DNA from: an uncultured Tessaracoccus sp.
Lineage (GTDB): Bacteria > Actinomycetota > Actinomycetes > Propionibacteriales > Propionibacteriaceae
Length of the DNA: 64,000 nucleotides
Direction: 5' to 3'
Assembly: GCF_943914565.1 (NCBI RefSeq)
Contig: NZ_CALUCN010000014.1
Coordinates: forward strand, 1 to 64,000
Numbering within the stretch: the first letter of the stretch is position 1; each line of letters starts with the position of its first letter. The position numbers were made by a program, and so were the translations under genes. Below are positions 53,786 through 62,245 of the stretch, one piece after another. The notes under the pieces were generated by a model. That model did no database searches, was not told where the DNA came from, and saw only the letters and a list, made by a program, of their open reading frames with translations.

Positions 53786-54490
53786 ATGGACTGGAGCGCA
53801 CACGAAGCAGCACTGTTCGACCTCGACGGCGTGATCACTCCGACTGCGGAGATCCACATGCGGGCGTGGAGCGAGATGTTCAACGCCTTCCTCGACGACG
53901 ACCAGCCCCGGTACACCGACGACGACTACTTCCGCCACGTGGACGGCAAGCCGCGCTACGACGGCGTCCGCGACTTCCTCGCCTCCCGCGGCATCGAGCT
54001 GCCGTGGGGCTCGCCCGAGGACGATCCCGGTGCGCGCACGGTCTGCGGCCTCGGCAACGCCAAGAACGAGCAGTTCAACGTGATCATCGCCCGCGACGGC
54101 GTGCAGGCCTACCCGGGTTCGGTCAGGCTCGTCGAGCACCTCGTCGCGCTCGGCACGAAGCTCGCGGTCGTCTCGAGCTCCAAGAACGCCCCGGCCGTGC
54201 TGCGCGCGGCCGGCCTCGACCAGCACTTCCCGGTGATCGTCGACGGCAACCTCGCCGCCCGCGAGCAGCTCGCCGGCAAACCGGCCCCCGACACGTTCCA
54301 GCGAGCCGCCGAGTTGCTCGGCGCCGCCGAGGACCGCTCGGTCGTGCTCGAGGACGCGATCTCCGGCGTGGCCGCCGGTGCGGCGGGGGACTTCGCCCTC
54401 GTCGTGGGCGTCAACCGCGGCGTGGGCGCCGACGCCCTGCGCGAGGCCGGGGCCGACGTCGTCGTCGAGGACCTGGGGGAGCTGCTGTGA
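53786..54490 (+). CDS. pgmB: beta-phosphoglucomutase-like HAD hydrolase
   Basis: The 234-residue HAD protein has the nucleophile motif LFDLDGVIT, VSSSKNAPAVL (motif II Ser), the Lys in AGKPAPDTFQ, and VVLEDAISGV with the acidic motif IV. These match beta-phosphoglucomutases, which convert beta-glucose 1-phosphate to glucose 6-phosphate. The context fits: the next gene, overlapping by GTGA, encodes a GH65 phosphorylase that releases beta-glucose 1-phosphate. The ATG at 53786 is leaderless by the hexamer criterion. Confidence 0.9.
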   Translation: MDWSAHEAALFDLDGVITPTAEIHMRAWSEMFNAFLDDDQPRYTDDDYFRHVDGKPRYDGVRDFLASRGIELPWGSPEDDPGARTVCGLGNAKNEQFNVIIARDGVQAYPGSVRLVEHLVALGTKLAVVSSSKNAPAVLRAAGLDQHFPVIVDGNLAAREQLAGKPAPDTFQRAAELLGAAEDRSVVLEDAISGVAAGAAGDFALVVGVNRGVGADALREAGADVVVEDLGELL

Positions 54491-56976
54491 TTCGTGAGGT
54501 GAGCGCCGATCCCCTGAACCGCACCCGGTTCCCCGTCGAGCCGTGGCGGTTCGTCGAGACGGAGTACGACGCGAAGGACCTGGGCACCACCGAGACGCTC
54601 TTCGCGATCGGCAACGGGTTCCTCGGCATGCGCGGCAACCACGAGGAGGGCCGCCCGTCCTACGCGCACGGCACGTTCGTGAACGGCTTCCACGAGACGT
54701 GGGAGATCCACCACGCCGAGGCCGCGTTCGGGTTCGCCGAGACGGGACAGACGATCATCAACGCCCCCGACTCGAAGGTCATCAAGGTCTACGTCGACGG
54801 CGAACCGCTCACGCTGAGCATCTCCGACCTCGAGCACTACGAGCGCGCGCTCGACTTCCGCTCCGGCAAGCTCACCCGTCGGATCATCTGGCGCACCCCG
54901 GCGGGCAAGCGGGTGCGGATCGACTCGTCGCGGATGATCTCGTTCACCGACCGCTCGATCGCGCTGTTCGAGGTCGAGGTCGAGCTGCTCGACGGGGACG
55001 CACCCGTCGTGCTGAGTTCGCAGATCGTGAACCGTCAGGACGGCGGCTCGGACTACCACTCCCCGTCGAAGGCGGCGGCGCTCGAGGGCTTCGACCCCCG
55101 TCGCTCGTCGCAGTTCGGCTGGCGCGTGCTGCAGCCCGACCAGAACTGGGCCTCCGGCACCAGGATGCTGCTCGGCTTCCGCGCGACGAACTCCGGCATG
55201 ACGACGGCGGTCGCCGCCGACCACGAGTTCGAGACCGACAACCCCTACGAGGTCTCCACCCACACCGACCCCGACGTGGCGAAGTCGGTCTTCCGCATCG
55301 AGGCGCGCCAGGGCGAGCCGATCCGGCTGCGCAAGGCGGTGGCGTACCACACGTCGCGTGGTGTGATCGTCTCCGAGCTCGTCGACCGCGCGATGCGCAA
55401 CCTCGACCGGGTGCGCAACCTGGGCTTCGAGCACTTCGAGCGGCTCCAGCGCGAGTGGCTGGACCAGTTCTGGGACGACGCCGACGTCGAGATCGGCGGG
55501 CGGCCCGCGATCCAGCAGGCCGTGCGCTGGTGCCTGTTCCAGCTCGCGCAGGCCACCGCCCGCAGCGACCAGCTCGGCATCGCGGCGAAGGGCGTCACCG
55601 GATCCGGCTACGAGGGCCACTACTTCTGGGACACCGAGATCTACCTCGTGCCGTTCCTCATGTACACGAACCCCAACGTCGCCCGCAACGCCCTGCGCAT
55701 GCGCGTGAACATGCTGCCGCAGGCCCGCGAGCGCGCGTCGGTGATGAGCCTGCGCGGCGCGCTGTACCCGTGGCGGACGATCAACGGGGAGGAGGCCTCG
55801 GCCTACTACGCGGCCGGCACCGCGCAGTTCCACATCGACGCCGACGTCGCCTACGCGTTCACGAAGTACGGCGCGATCACTGGCGACACCGAGTTCCTCC
55901 ACCGCGACGGCGTGGCCGTCCTGGTCGAGACCGCCCGGATGTGGGCGGACCTCGGCTTCTGGCGCTCGGACGCCGACGGGACCCGACGCTTCCACATCCA
56001 TGGCGTGACCGGCCCCGACGAGTACACGGCCGTGGTGAACAACAACTTCTTCACCAACGTCATGGCCCGCGCCAACCTCCGCAGCGCCGCACACCTCGTC
56101 GAGGAGATGGCCGCGACGAACCCCGTCGCTTACGAGCGCGCCGCAGAGTCGCTCCACCTCACCCGGGAGGAGGTCGCGTCGTGGAAGGAGTGCGCAGAGG
56201 GGATGGTGATCCTCCACGACGAGTCGCTCGGCATCCACCCGCAGGACGAGAAGTTCCTGCAGTCGGAGCTGTGGGACCTCGAGAACACCCCCGAGCACAA
56301 GCGTCCGCTGCTGCTGCACTTCCACCCGCTGGTCATCTACCGGTTCCAGGTGCTGAAGCAGGCCGACACGATCCTCGCCCTGTTCCTGAAGGGCGACGAG
56401 TTCACGCCCGAGGAGAAGCGCTCCGACTTCGAGTACTACGATCCCATCACCACGGGCGACTCGACGCTCTCCGGCGTCGTGCAGAGCGTGATGGCCGCCG
56501 AGGTCGGCTACCAGGACATGGCCATGCAGTACTTCCTGGACGGCCTGTACGTCGACCTCGCCGACCTGCACTCCAACGCCCGCGACGGCGTGCACATCGC
56601 CTCGACGGGCGGGGTGTGGAACGCGCTCGTCTACGGCTTCGCCGGCCTGCGCGACCACGGTGGGGAGCTGACGTTCGACCCCCGGCTGCCGCGGGACTTC
56701 CTGTCGATGGCGTTCCCGCTGCGGGTGCGCGGGTCCAAGCTGCGCGTGCGACTCACGCGCTCGAGCATCGCGTTCGAGTGCGTCGAGGGTGACGGGGTCA
56801 CGGTCACCGTGCGTGGCGAGCAGCTCGAGGTGCGCCCCGGCGAGTCGCGCTCGGTGATCCTCGACGACCAGGGCCCGCTCCTGCCGACCCTCGAGGGCTC
56901 GCACCCCGTGATCGGGCACCGCAGGCAGGACGGCTCCGTGATCCAGGCCGTGCTGCCGGAGGCGGCAGAGGACTGA
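54487..56976 (+). CDS. GH65 disaccharide phosphorylase (maltose/trehalose type)
   Basis: The 829-residue inverting phosphorylase has the GH65 N-terminal beta-sandwich (GNGFLGMRGNHEEG), then the (alpha/alpha)6 barrel with GYEGHYFWDTEIY and the catalytic acid Glu512 in HGVTGPDEYTAVVNNN. The phosphate loop appears as STGGVWNAL. Products would be glucose and beta-glucose 1-phosphate, passed to PgmB. Maltose, trehalose or another alpha-glucoside cannot be told apart by eye. The GTG overlaps the pgmB stop. Confidence 0.93.
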   Translation: MIREVSADPLNRTRFPVEPWRFVETEYDAKDLGTTETLFAIGNGFLGMRGNHEEGRPSYAHGTFVNGFHETWEIHHAEAAFGFAETGQTIINAPDSKVIKVYVDGEPLTLSISDLEHYERALDFRSGKLTRRIIWRTPAGKRVRIDSSRMISFTDRSIALFEVEVELLDGDAPVVLSSQIVNRQDGGSDYHSPSKAAALEGFDPRRSSQFGWRVLQPDQNWASGTRMLLGFRATNSGMTTAVAADHEFETDNPYEVSTHTDPDVAKSVFRIEARQGEPIRLRKAVAYHTSRGVIVSELVDRAMRNLDRVRNLGFEHFERLQREWLDQFWDDADVEIGGRPAIQQAVRWCLFQLAQATARSDQLGIAAKGVTGSGYEGHYFWDTEIYLVPFLMYTNPNVARNALRMRVNMLPQARERASVMSLRGALYPWRTINGEEASAYYAAGTAQFHIDADVAYAFTKYGAITGDTEFLHRDGVAVLVETARMWADLGFWRSDADGTRRFHIHGVTGPDEYTAVVNNNFFTNVMARANLRSAAHLVEEMAATNPVAYERAAESLHLTREEVASWKECAEGMVILHDESLGIHPQDEKFLQSELWDLENTPEHKRPLLLHFHPLVIYRFQVLKQADTILALFLKGDEFTPEEKRSDFEYYDPITTGDSTLSGVVQSVMAAEVGYQDMAMQYFLDGLYVDLADLHSNARDGVHIASTGGVWNALVYGFAGLRDHGGELTFDPRLPRDFLSMAFPLRVRGSKLRVRLTRSSIAFECVEGDGVTVTVRGEQLEVRPGESRSVILDDQGPLLPTLEGSHPVIGHRRQDGSVIQAVLPEAAED

Positions 56977-58136
56977 TGCCGGTGCGGGCGCTCACGTTCG
57001 AGCCGCTGGTGCCGGGGGACTGGACCGAGGTCCCGGCCGACGTCGGCCGCGAGTGGCGGCACCCGTCGGGGCTCGGGCTGCGGTGGCGCGTGCACGAGGG
57101 GCCGCGCACCCGCGTGGAGCTCACCGTGCTGCCCGCCGAGGACGTCGCGCAGGCCTCCGCGCCCCGGCTGCGCGTGCACACCGAGCACCCGCTCGTGCCG
57201 TGGCTGGCCGGCGCGGGCGCCCAGCTCGTCGCGATGACACCTGACGGGCCCGTCCACGCCGTCCTGCGACGGGGGACCGCCCTCGGCGAGCCCTCGTCGA
57301 TGAGCATCGCGCCGGAGCCGCTCGTCGTCGCGCCCGGACATGCGCTCGGCAGCGTGTGGGTCGTCGAGCAGCTGGCCGGGGACCTGCTCGACCTGCCGCC
57401 CGAACCCGACTGGCTGCCCCCGCGCGTCCACGTGCCGGTGGGGGAGGAGATCCGACTGGCGTTGCCCGACCAGGTGGTCACCGGTGTCGAGAGCACCGAG
57501 GACGACGAGACGGTCGTCCTCGCGGACGGTGCCGGCCTGCACGTCGCCGAGATCGCCGGGCCCGCGGGGGTGACCCGCCTCGAGGTGGGCTGGCACCTCG
57601 ACCGCGACGAACTCCTCGCCGCCGCGATGGACGGCGCCCCCGACGACCTCTGGTGCGCACTCGCGGCCCGGCGCGACGACGTCGACCCCGACGAGTACGA
57701 CGCGCGGCTCGCACGGGCACTCGCCCACCCGACGACGTGGGCGCTCCTCGCCGCCGCCGCGAGGCCGGGCGGCGGGTGCTCGCCCGAGCAGCTGCGCGAG
57801 GCCGCGGAGGCGTTGGCGACGCACGCCGACGTGCCGACGCGGGTGGCGCTGTTCAGCCGGGGCCTCGTCGGGACGGAACACCTCGTCGGCGTGCCGTTGG
57901 GCAAGGACGCGTACGCGGCCCTCGCGCGGTTCGGCTTCGGGCGTCCGATGACCGGCTACCCAGAGGGGGCGGAGCGCGAGCTCGCGTCGGTGTGGCTGTG
58001 GCTGGCCGGGCTCGGGGAGTCCCCGCTCGCTGCGCGCGTCGGCGCGATGGCGGGCCGGATCCAGGCGCGGGCGCTCAGCCGCGTCTCGGGCGACGTGGAC
58101 CGGGAGGCGGTGGCATGGCTCACCTTGTTCGACTGA
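56976..58136 (+). CDS. protein of unknown function in the GH65 operon (386 aa)
   Basis: The ATG shares its A with the GH65 stop (TGATG), so translation is coupled. The first 200 residues are beta-rich with many Val, Thr and Asp residues (WRHPSGLGLRWRVHEG, PRLRVHTEHPLVPWL), and the last 180 are helical (TTWALLAAAARPGGG, FGFGRPMTGYPEGAE). There is no signal peptide, membrane segment or Cys cluster. I do not recognise a family. Strict coupling to a phosphorylase suggests a sugar-related or regulatory partner, but that is only context. Confidence 0.7.
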   Translation: MPVRALTFEPLVPGDWTEVPADVGREWRHPSGLGLRWRVHEGPRTRVELTVLPAEDVAQASAPRLRVHTEHPLVPWLAGAGAQLVAMTPDGPVHAVLRRGTALGEPSSMSIAPEPLVVAPGHALGSVWVVEQLAGDLLDLPPEPDWLPPRVHVPVGEEIRLALPDQVVTGVESTEDDETVVLADGAGLHVAEIAGPAGVTRLEVGWHLDRDELLAAAMDGAPDDLWCALAARRDDVDPDEYDARLARALAHPTTWALLAAAARPGGGCSPEQLREAAEALATHADVPTRVALFSRGLVGTEHLVGVPLGKDAYAALARFGFGRPMTGYPEGAERELASVWLWLAGLGESPLAARVGAMAGRIQARALSRVSGDVDREAVAWLTLFD

Positions 58137-59053
58137 CCAGGCGGATCGTGCCCGTCGTCGCGGCGCTGCTCACCGTGGCGGCGTTGCTGCTCACCACGCA
58201 GCTGCAGTCCCCACCGTGGGACGAGTACCGCGACGTCCACTACCTCGCCGACGACAACCCGCGGCACCGGCTGGACGTCTACCTGCCGAAGGGCGCCAGC
58301 GACGTGCCGGTCGTCGTGTTCATGCACGGGGGCTCGTGGGCGTTCGGCGACAAGTCACTGGTCCACCCCGACGGCGCGCTCGGCCAGTACACCCGCTTCC
58401 TGCTCGAGGAGGGGTACGCGGTGGCGAGCGTGAACTACACCCTCGTCGGCAAGGGCGCGTTCCCGGCGCAGATTCGCGACGTGAAGTCGGGCATCGGCTA
58501 CCTGCGCGACCACGCGGAGTTCTTCGGCATCGATCCCGACCGCATGGTGACGATGGGCGACTCCGCCGGCGGACACCTCGCTCTCATGGTCGCCACGTCG
58601 AGGGGTGACCGCGACCTCGCCCCAGACGGGCAGACCGGGCTCGACGCGGGCGTCCGCGCCGCCGTGAGCTTCTACGGCCCCACGGACGCGACGAAGTACT
58701 GGGAGGACCGCCTGGCCAGCGGTTGCGACATCGGCGTGACCGGGCCGCAGTCGTCGATGGGGCGGCTGCTGGGCGGTATCGACCCCGTCGACCCCGCGTA
58801 CCATGCCCGTGCCCGCAGCGCGAGCCCGTCGCTGCGCGTCTCGGAGGCGTCCCTGCCGGCGCTCATGCTGCACGGCACGGGCGACTGCGTCGTGGGCTGG
58901 GGGCAGTCGCTCAGGATGGCGCGCCAGCTGGACCGCGTCGGCGTCGACGAGCGGCTCGTCGTCGTGCCAGGTATCGGCCACTCGCACCCCGACTTCTGGA
59001 ACCGGCGGGACCTGCGTCGCATCGTGCTCGAGTTCCTCCGCACGCATGTCTGA
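58115..59053 (+). CDS. alpha/beta hydrolase (esterase/lipase, BD-FAE type) with N-terminal membrane anchor
   Basis: The 312-residue protein has one N-terminal hydrophobic segment (about 11-30) that is a signal anchor or signal peptide. The hydrolase domain shows the oxyanion MHGGSWAFGD, the nucleophile elbow GDSAGGH, the Asp in HGTGDCVV, and the His in GIGHSHPDF. It resembles carboxylesterases of the HSL/BD-FAE group; the substrate is unknown. The ATG at 58115 overlaps the previous gene by 22 bases and follows GGGAGG. Confidence 0.82.
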   Translation: MAHLVRLTRRIVPVVAALLTVAALLLTTQLQSPPWDEYRDVHYLADDNPRHRLDVYLPKGASDVPVVVFMHGGSWAFGDKSLVHPDGALGQYTRFLLEEGYAVASVNYTLVGKGAFPAQIRDVKSGIGYLRDHAEFFGIDPDRMVTMGDSAGGHLALMVATSRGDRDLAPDGQTGLDAGVRAAVSFYGPTDATKYWEDRLASGCDIGVTGPQSSMGRLLGGIDPVDPAYHARARSASPSLRVSEASLPALMLHGTGDCVVGWGQSLRMARQLDRVGVDERLVVVPGIGHSHPDFWNRRDLRRIVLEFLRTHV

Positions 59054-59071
59054 GTGGTTGCCCGGCCCGCC

Positions 59072-59077
59072 TACGCT
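59072..59077 (+). promoter_or_regulatory. leaderless -10 element of the 59.1 kb hydrolase gene
   Basis: TACGCT with 6 bases to the ATG at 59084. Confidence 0.55.
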
Positions 59078-59083
59078 TGGGGC

Positions 59084-59857
59084 ATGGTGAAACCGCTCCT
59101 CGTCATGGCGCACGGCACCCGCACCACCAAGGAGGAGTGGGACGGCTACGACGCGCTCCTGCCCGAGGCACAGGTGCTGCCCGTCGACCTCCCCGGCCAC
59201 GGCGAACGCCTCGGCACCCGCTGCACCGAGGAAGCGGTGCTCGCGACGTTCGACGAGGCCGTCGGCAGCGCCCAGCCGGGCCAACCCGTCGTGCTGCTCG
59301 GACACAGCCTGGGCGGCTACCTCGCCGCCTGGTACGCGGCGGAGCTCACCGAGCAGGGACGCGACGGGGTGCTGGCCGGGCTGGTCCTCGTCGGCACCAC
59401 CGCCGACCCGGCCAGCAGGATGGCGTGGATCTACAAGGTGTTCGCCCAGATGCTGCCGCGGATCGGGCACGAGCGCATGACCCTCGTCGCGAACGCCCTG
59501 TACCGCGCGATGGGGGAGCGCGGGGAGCTGCCGGGCCCGGAAGCGTACGAAGCGCTCGGCGACTCGTGGCGCATCGTGTTCGAACACTGCGGGCCGGAGA
59601 ACCTGCGCGCGGTGCGTTGCCCGGTGGTGTTCGTCAACGGCCAGTACGACCAGATGCGGCTCCACGTGCGGCGCTTCGCGGCCATGACGCCCGACACGCG
59701 ACAGTACGTGGTACGCGGCGCCACGCACCTGCTGCCCGTCACGCATCCCGCGGCGCTCGCAGGCATCGTCGCGAGAGTGCTCACGGAGCTCCCCGACGGG
59801 GGCGCGCCCGCGTCCGGACCGCGTACGGCGGGGCAGAGGGACCGGGAAGCGGGCTAG
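59084..59857 (+). CDS. alpha/beta hydrolase
   Basis: The 257-residue hydrolase has HGTRTTKEEW near the N-terminus, LPGHGERLG, the nucleophile elbow GHSLGGYLAA, a helical cap in the middle, the Asp region VNGQYDQM and the His in GATHLLPVTHP. It is cytoplasmic, with no signal peptide. The function within the family (esterase, thioesterase or lactonase) is not determined. Its own TACGCT promoter separates it from the upstream operon. Confidence 0.82.
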   Translation: MVKPLLVMAHGTRTTKEEWDGYDALLPEAQVLPVDLPGHGERLGTRCTEEAVLATFDEAVGSAQPGQPVVLLGHSLGGYLAAWYAAELTEQGRDGVLAGLVLVGTTADPASRMAWIYKVFAQMLPRIGHERMTLVANALYRAMGERGELPGPEAYEALGDSWRIVFEHCGPENLRAVRCPVVFVNGQYDQMRLHVRRFAAMTPDTRQYVVRGATHLLPVTHPAALAGIVARVLTELPDGGAPASGPRTAGQRDREAG

Positions 59858-59860
59858 AGT
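59855..59860 (+). promoter_or_regulatory. leaderless -10 element of the ferritin-like protein gene
   Basis: TAGAGT with 7 bases to the ATG at 59868; the first three bases are the stop codon of the upstream hydrolase. Confidence 0.5.
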
Positions 59861-59867
59861 CTGGGCC

Positions 59868-60767
59868 ATGGCACGTGCCCGCATCACGGATCGCGGTCTG
59901 CGCGACTACGTCGTACGGCTCGGCGACCAGCACCCGCCGATCGAGATCGACTCGGTCGACTACACGGTGCTCGACCGGGCCGAGCTCGCGTCGCGGTTCG
60001 GCAGCGTGCTCAACTTCCTGGCCCGCGTCGAGCTCGAGGTCGACCGAAACGTGCTCGAGCTGCTCACCCTCCTGCCGCGGGCGTCGGAGACCGACCGGAT
60101 CTTCTACCAGGACATCTGGTACCACCAGGAGATGGCCCACGGCTACATCCTCGACCGGTTGCAGACCGAGATCGGGGTGACGCCGGAGGAACCGACGATG
60201 GTGATCCCCACCGAGATGAAGCTGCTCGGCGCCCTGGCGCGGTGGGAGCCGGTGCAGGACATCGTGCGGATGCTGTACTACCTGACCGGCGCGGCCACCG
60301 AGCGGCAGGCGGTGCTCGCCTACAGCCACTTCATCGACGGCCTCGACGAGATGGGGGAGCGCGCGGTCGCGGACACGATCGTGCGGCCGATCAAGCGGCA
60401 GGAGCCGGGGCACTTCGCGTTCTACCGCATGTCGGCCGAGCAGATGGTGCAGGACGGCGTGCTGAAGCCGTGGCAGCGGTTCCTCGTCAGGCTCCTGCGC
60501 AGCCAGAGCTTCAGCCTCGTCGGCACGCTCGGCCGCGAGGACTTCACCCGCCAGATGGGCGGGGTGATCGAGACGCTCGGCTTCGAGGCCGAGCTCGAAC
60601 GGTTCGCGCGTGACATCGGCCGGGTCGAGCAGCAGATCCTTTACGCCCACGACCAGGGCATGCGCTTCCCGCCGTACATCCTTGCCGCGCTGCACGACGC
60701 GATCGACCTGTACCGCGAGCAGGGCACGTGGGACCGCCCACACCCGCCGACGTCGCCCTGGGGCTGA
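59868..60767 (+). CDS. ferritin-like superfamily diiron protein
   Basis: The 299-residue helical protein has a Glu-x-x-His pair (Glu88 and His91 in YHQEMAHGY), earlier Glu residues in FLARVELEVDRN (about 50-60), and a second set in RQEPGHFAFYRM about 95 residues later. That spacing fits a four-helix diiron site of the ferritin-like or AurF-like fold. The specific reaction is not known. It ends before a strong bidirectional terminator shared with the convergent acyl-CoA synthetase gene. Confidence 0.7.
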   Translation: MARARITDRGLRDYVVRLGDQHPPIEIDSVDYTVLDRAELASRFGSVLNFLARVELEVDRNVLELLTLLPRASETDRIFYQDIWYHQEMAHGYILDRLQTEIGVTPEEPTMVIPTEMKLLGALARWEPVQDIVRMLYYLTGAATERQAVLAYSHFIDGLDEMGERAVADTIVRPIKRQEPGHFAFYRMSAEQMVQDGVLKPWQRFLVRLLRSQSFSLVGTLGREDFTRQMGGVIETLGFEAELERFARDIGRVEQQILYAHDQGMRFPPYILAALHDAIDLYREQGTWDRPHPPTSPWG

Positions 60768-60783
60768 GGCGTCAGCACCCGGC

Positions 60784-60818
60784 GCGGGGGCGACGAGGGG
60801 GTGCCCCGCCGCCCCCGC
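60784..60818. terminator. bidirectional terminator at 60.8 kb
   Basis: GCGGGGGCG (60784-60792) pairs with 60810-60818. It lies between convergent genes whose stops are at 60767 and 60826. Confidence 0.6.
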
Positions 60819-60825
60819 CGTCGGA

Positions 60826-62244
60826 TCAGGAGAACCGTTCGCGGATCCTCGCGTACGTGCGCAGCGCGACGATCGCACGCACGGCCTGCTCGGGTGTCGG
60901 GTAGGCGGGGATGCCGGCCCGGCGCAGCGTGAGGATCGCCTCGTGGCACTCCTCGCCACCTTGGGCCTCCATGACGAACGGCTTGCCCAAGTGCTTGTTC
61001 TCCTCGTGGATCTCGATGAATGCTCTCGTCACACCGGGGACGTCGGTGACGGCCGTCGGGCAGATCGAGACGTAGACGGCGTCGACGTCCGGGTCGCGCA
61101 CCGCCTGTGTGATCGCGCCCTTGTACTGGATCAGCGAGGCCGTGCCGGAGATGTCGACGGGGTTCAGCGGCGAGCCGAACATCGGCATGTAGGCGCGGAT
61201 CCGCTGCTCGAGCATGGGCGAGATGTCCTTCAGTTCGCGCATCGGCATGCCCAGGCGCTCGAAGTGGTCACACGACAGCAGGCCGGAGCCGCCGCCGTTG
61301 GTGATCATCACGACGTTGTCGCCTCGCATCGGCGGCTGCAGGCCCAGGGCGAGGGTGACGTCGAGGAACTCCTGCCACGTCGTGGCGCGGATGACGCCAC
61401 AGCTGTCGAACAGCTCGGTGAACTGCTCGTCGGTGGTGCCCTCGTTCTCCGACGCGGTGTGCGCGAAGGCGGCCTTGACGCCGATCTCCGAGCCGCCGAC
61501 CTTGATCGCGACGACGGGCTTCGTCGGCACGATGCGTTTGGCCGCCTCGACGTAGGCTTCGGGGCAGTCGAGCCCCTCGATGTACGTGGCGATGCACCTG
61601 GTGTGCTCGTCGGTGAGGCCGTGGAGCATGAACTCGGAGAAGTCGACGTCGGCCTTGTTGCCGAGGCCGACGAAGAAGCTCATGCCGTAGGCGTCCTTCT
61701 GCGACGTGCCGAGCGCGGCCAGGAGGTTCGCGCCCGACTGCGAGATCATCGCGACCGGGCCCTTGACCGGCAGGTAGGGGATGAAGCCGCAGTTGAAGTT
61801 GTGGTGCGGCGAGCCCATGCCGAGCAGGTTCGGGCCGATGAGCGGCAGCTCGTGGTCCCGGCAGTACTGCGTGAGGCGGTCCTGCAGGTCACCGCGGCCG
61901 ATCTCCTTGAACGCCGAGGTGGCGACGACGACGAGGTTCGCCTGCTTCGCCACGGCGTCCTCGAGGATCATCTTCACCAGGTGGGCGGGGACCGCGACGA
62001 AGACCAGGTCGACGTCGCCGGGGATGTCGGTGAGCCTGGGGTAGGCCTCGAGGCCGTGGATCGTCGTGGCGCGGGGGTTCACGGGGTAGATGGTCCCGTC
62101 GTAGCCCCAGTCGAGCAGGCCCTCGATCACCTTGTACCCGACCTTCGTCGGGTAGCGCGAGGCGCCGACGACGGCGATGCTGCGCGGGTCGAGTGCGAGG
62201 GGGAGCCGTTCGATGACGTAGTCACGTGGGGATTCGATGTGCAT
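60826..62244 (-). CDS. ADP-forming acyl-CoA synthetase alpha subunit-like (CoA-binding and ligase domains)
   Basis: The 472-residue protein has a CoA-binding Rossmann domain (IAVVGASRYPTKVG, YPVNPRATTIHG) and succinyl-CoA ligase-like domains (ISQSGANLLAALG; IKVGGSEIGVKAAFAHTAS with the phospho-His region; ITNGGGSGLLSCD). The ATP-grasp beta part present in full acetate-CoA ligases (ADP-forming) is absent and no beta gene is in the window. It may pair with a distant subunit or act as a CoA-binding or regulatory protein. It lies 1 base after the tandem Lrp-type gene and shares its operon. Confidence 0.8.
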   Translation of the reverse strand: MHIESPRDYVIERLPLALDPRSIAVVGASRYPTKVGYKVIEGLLDWGYDGTIYPVNPRATTIHGLEAYPRLTDIPGDVDLVFVAVPAHLVKMILEDAVAKQANLVVVATSAFKEIGRGDLQDRLTQYCRDHELPLIGPNLLGMGSPHHNFNCGFIPYLPVKGPVAMISQSGANLLAALGTSQKDAYGMSFFVGLGNKADVDFSEFMLHGLTDEHTRCIATYIEGLDCPEAYVEAAKRIVPTKPVVAIKVGGSEIGVKAAFAHTASENEGTTDEQFTELFDSCGVIRATTWQEFLDVTLALGLQPPMRGDNVVMITNGGGSGLLSCDHFERLGMPMRELKDISPMLEQRIRAYMPMFGSPLNPVDISGTASLIQYKGAITQAVRDPDVDAVYVSICPTAVTDVPGVTRAFIEIHEENKHLGKPFVMEAQGGEECHEAILTLRRAGIPAYPTPEQAVRAIVALRTYARIRERFS

Positions 62245-62245
62245 C

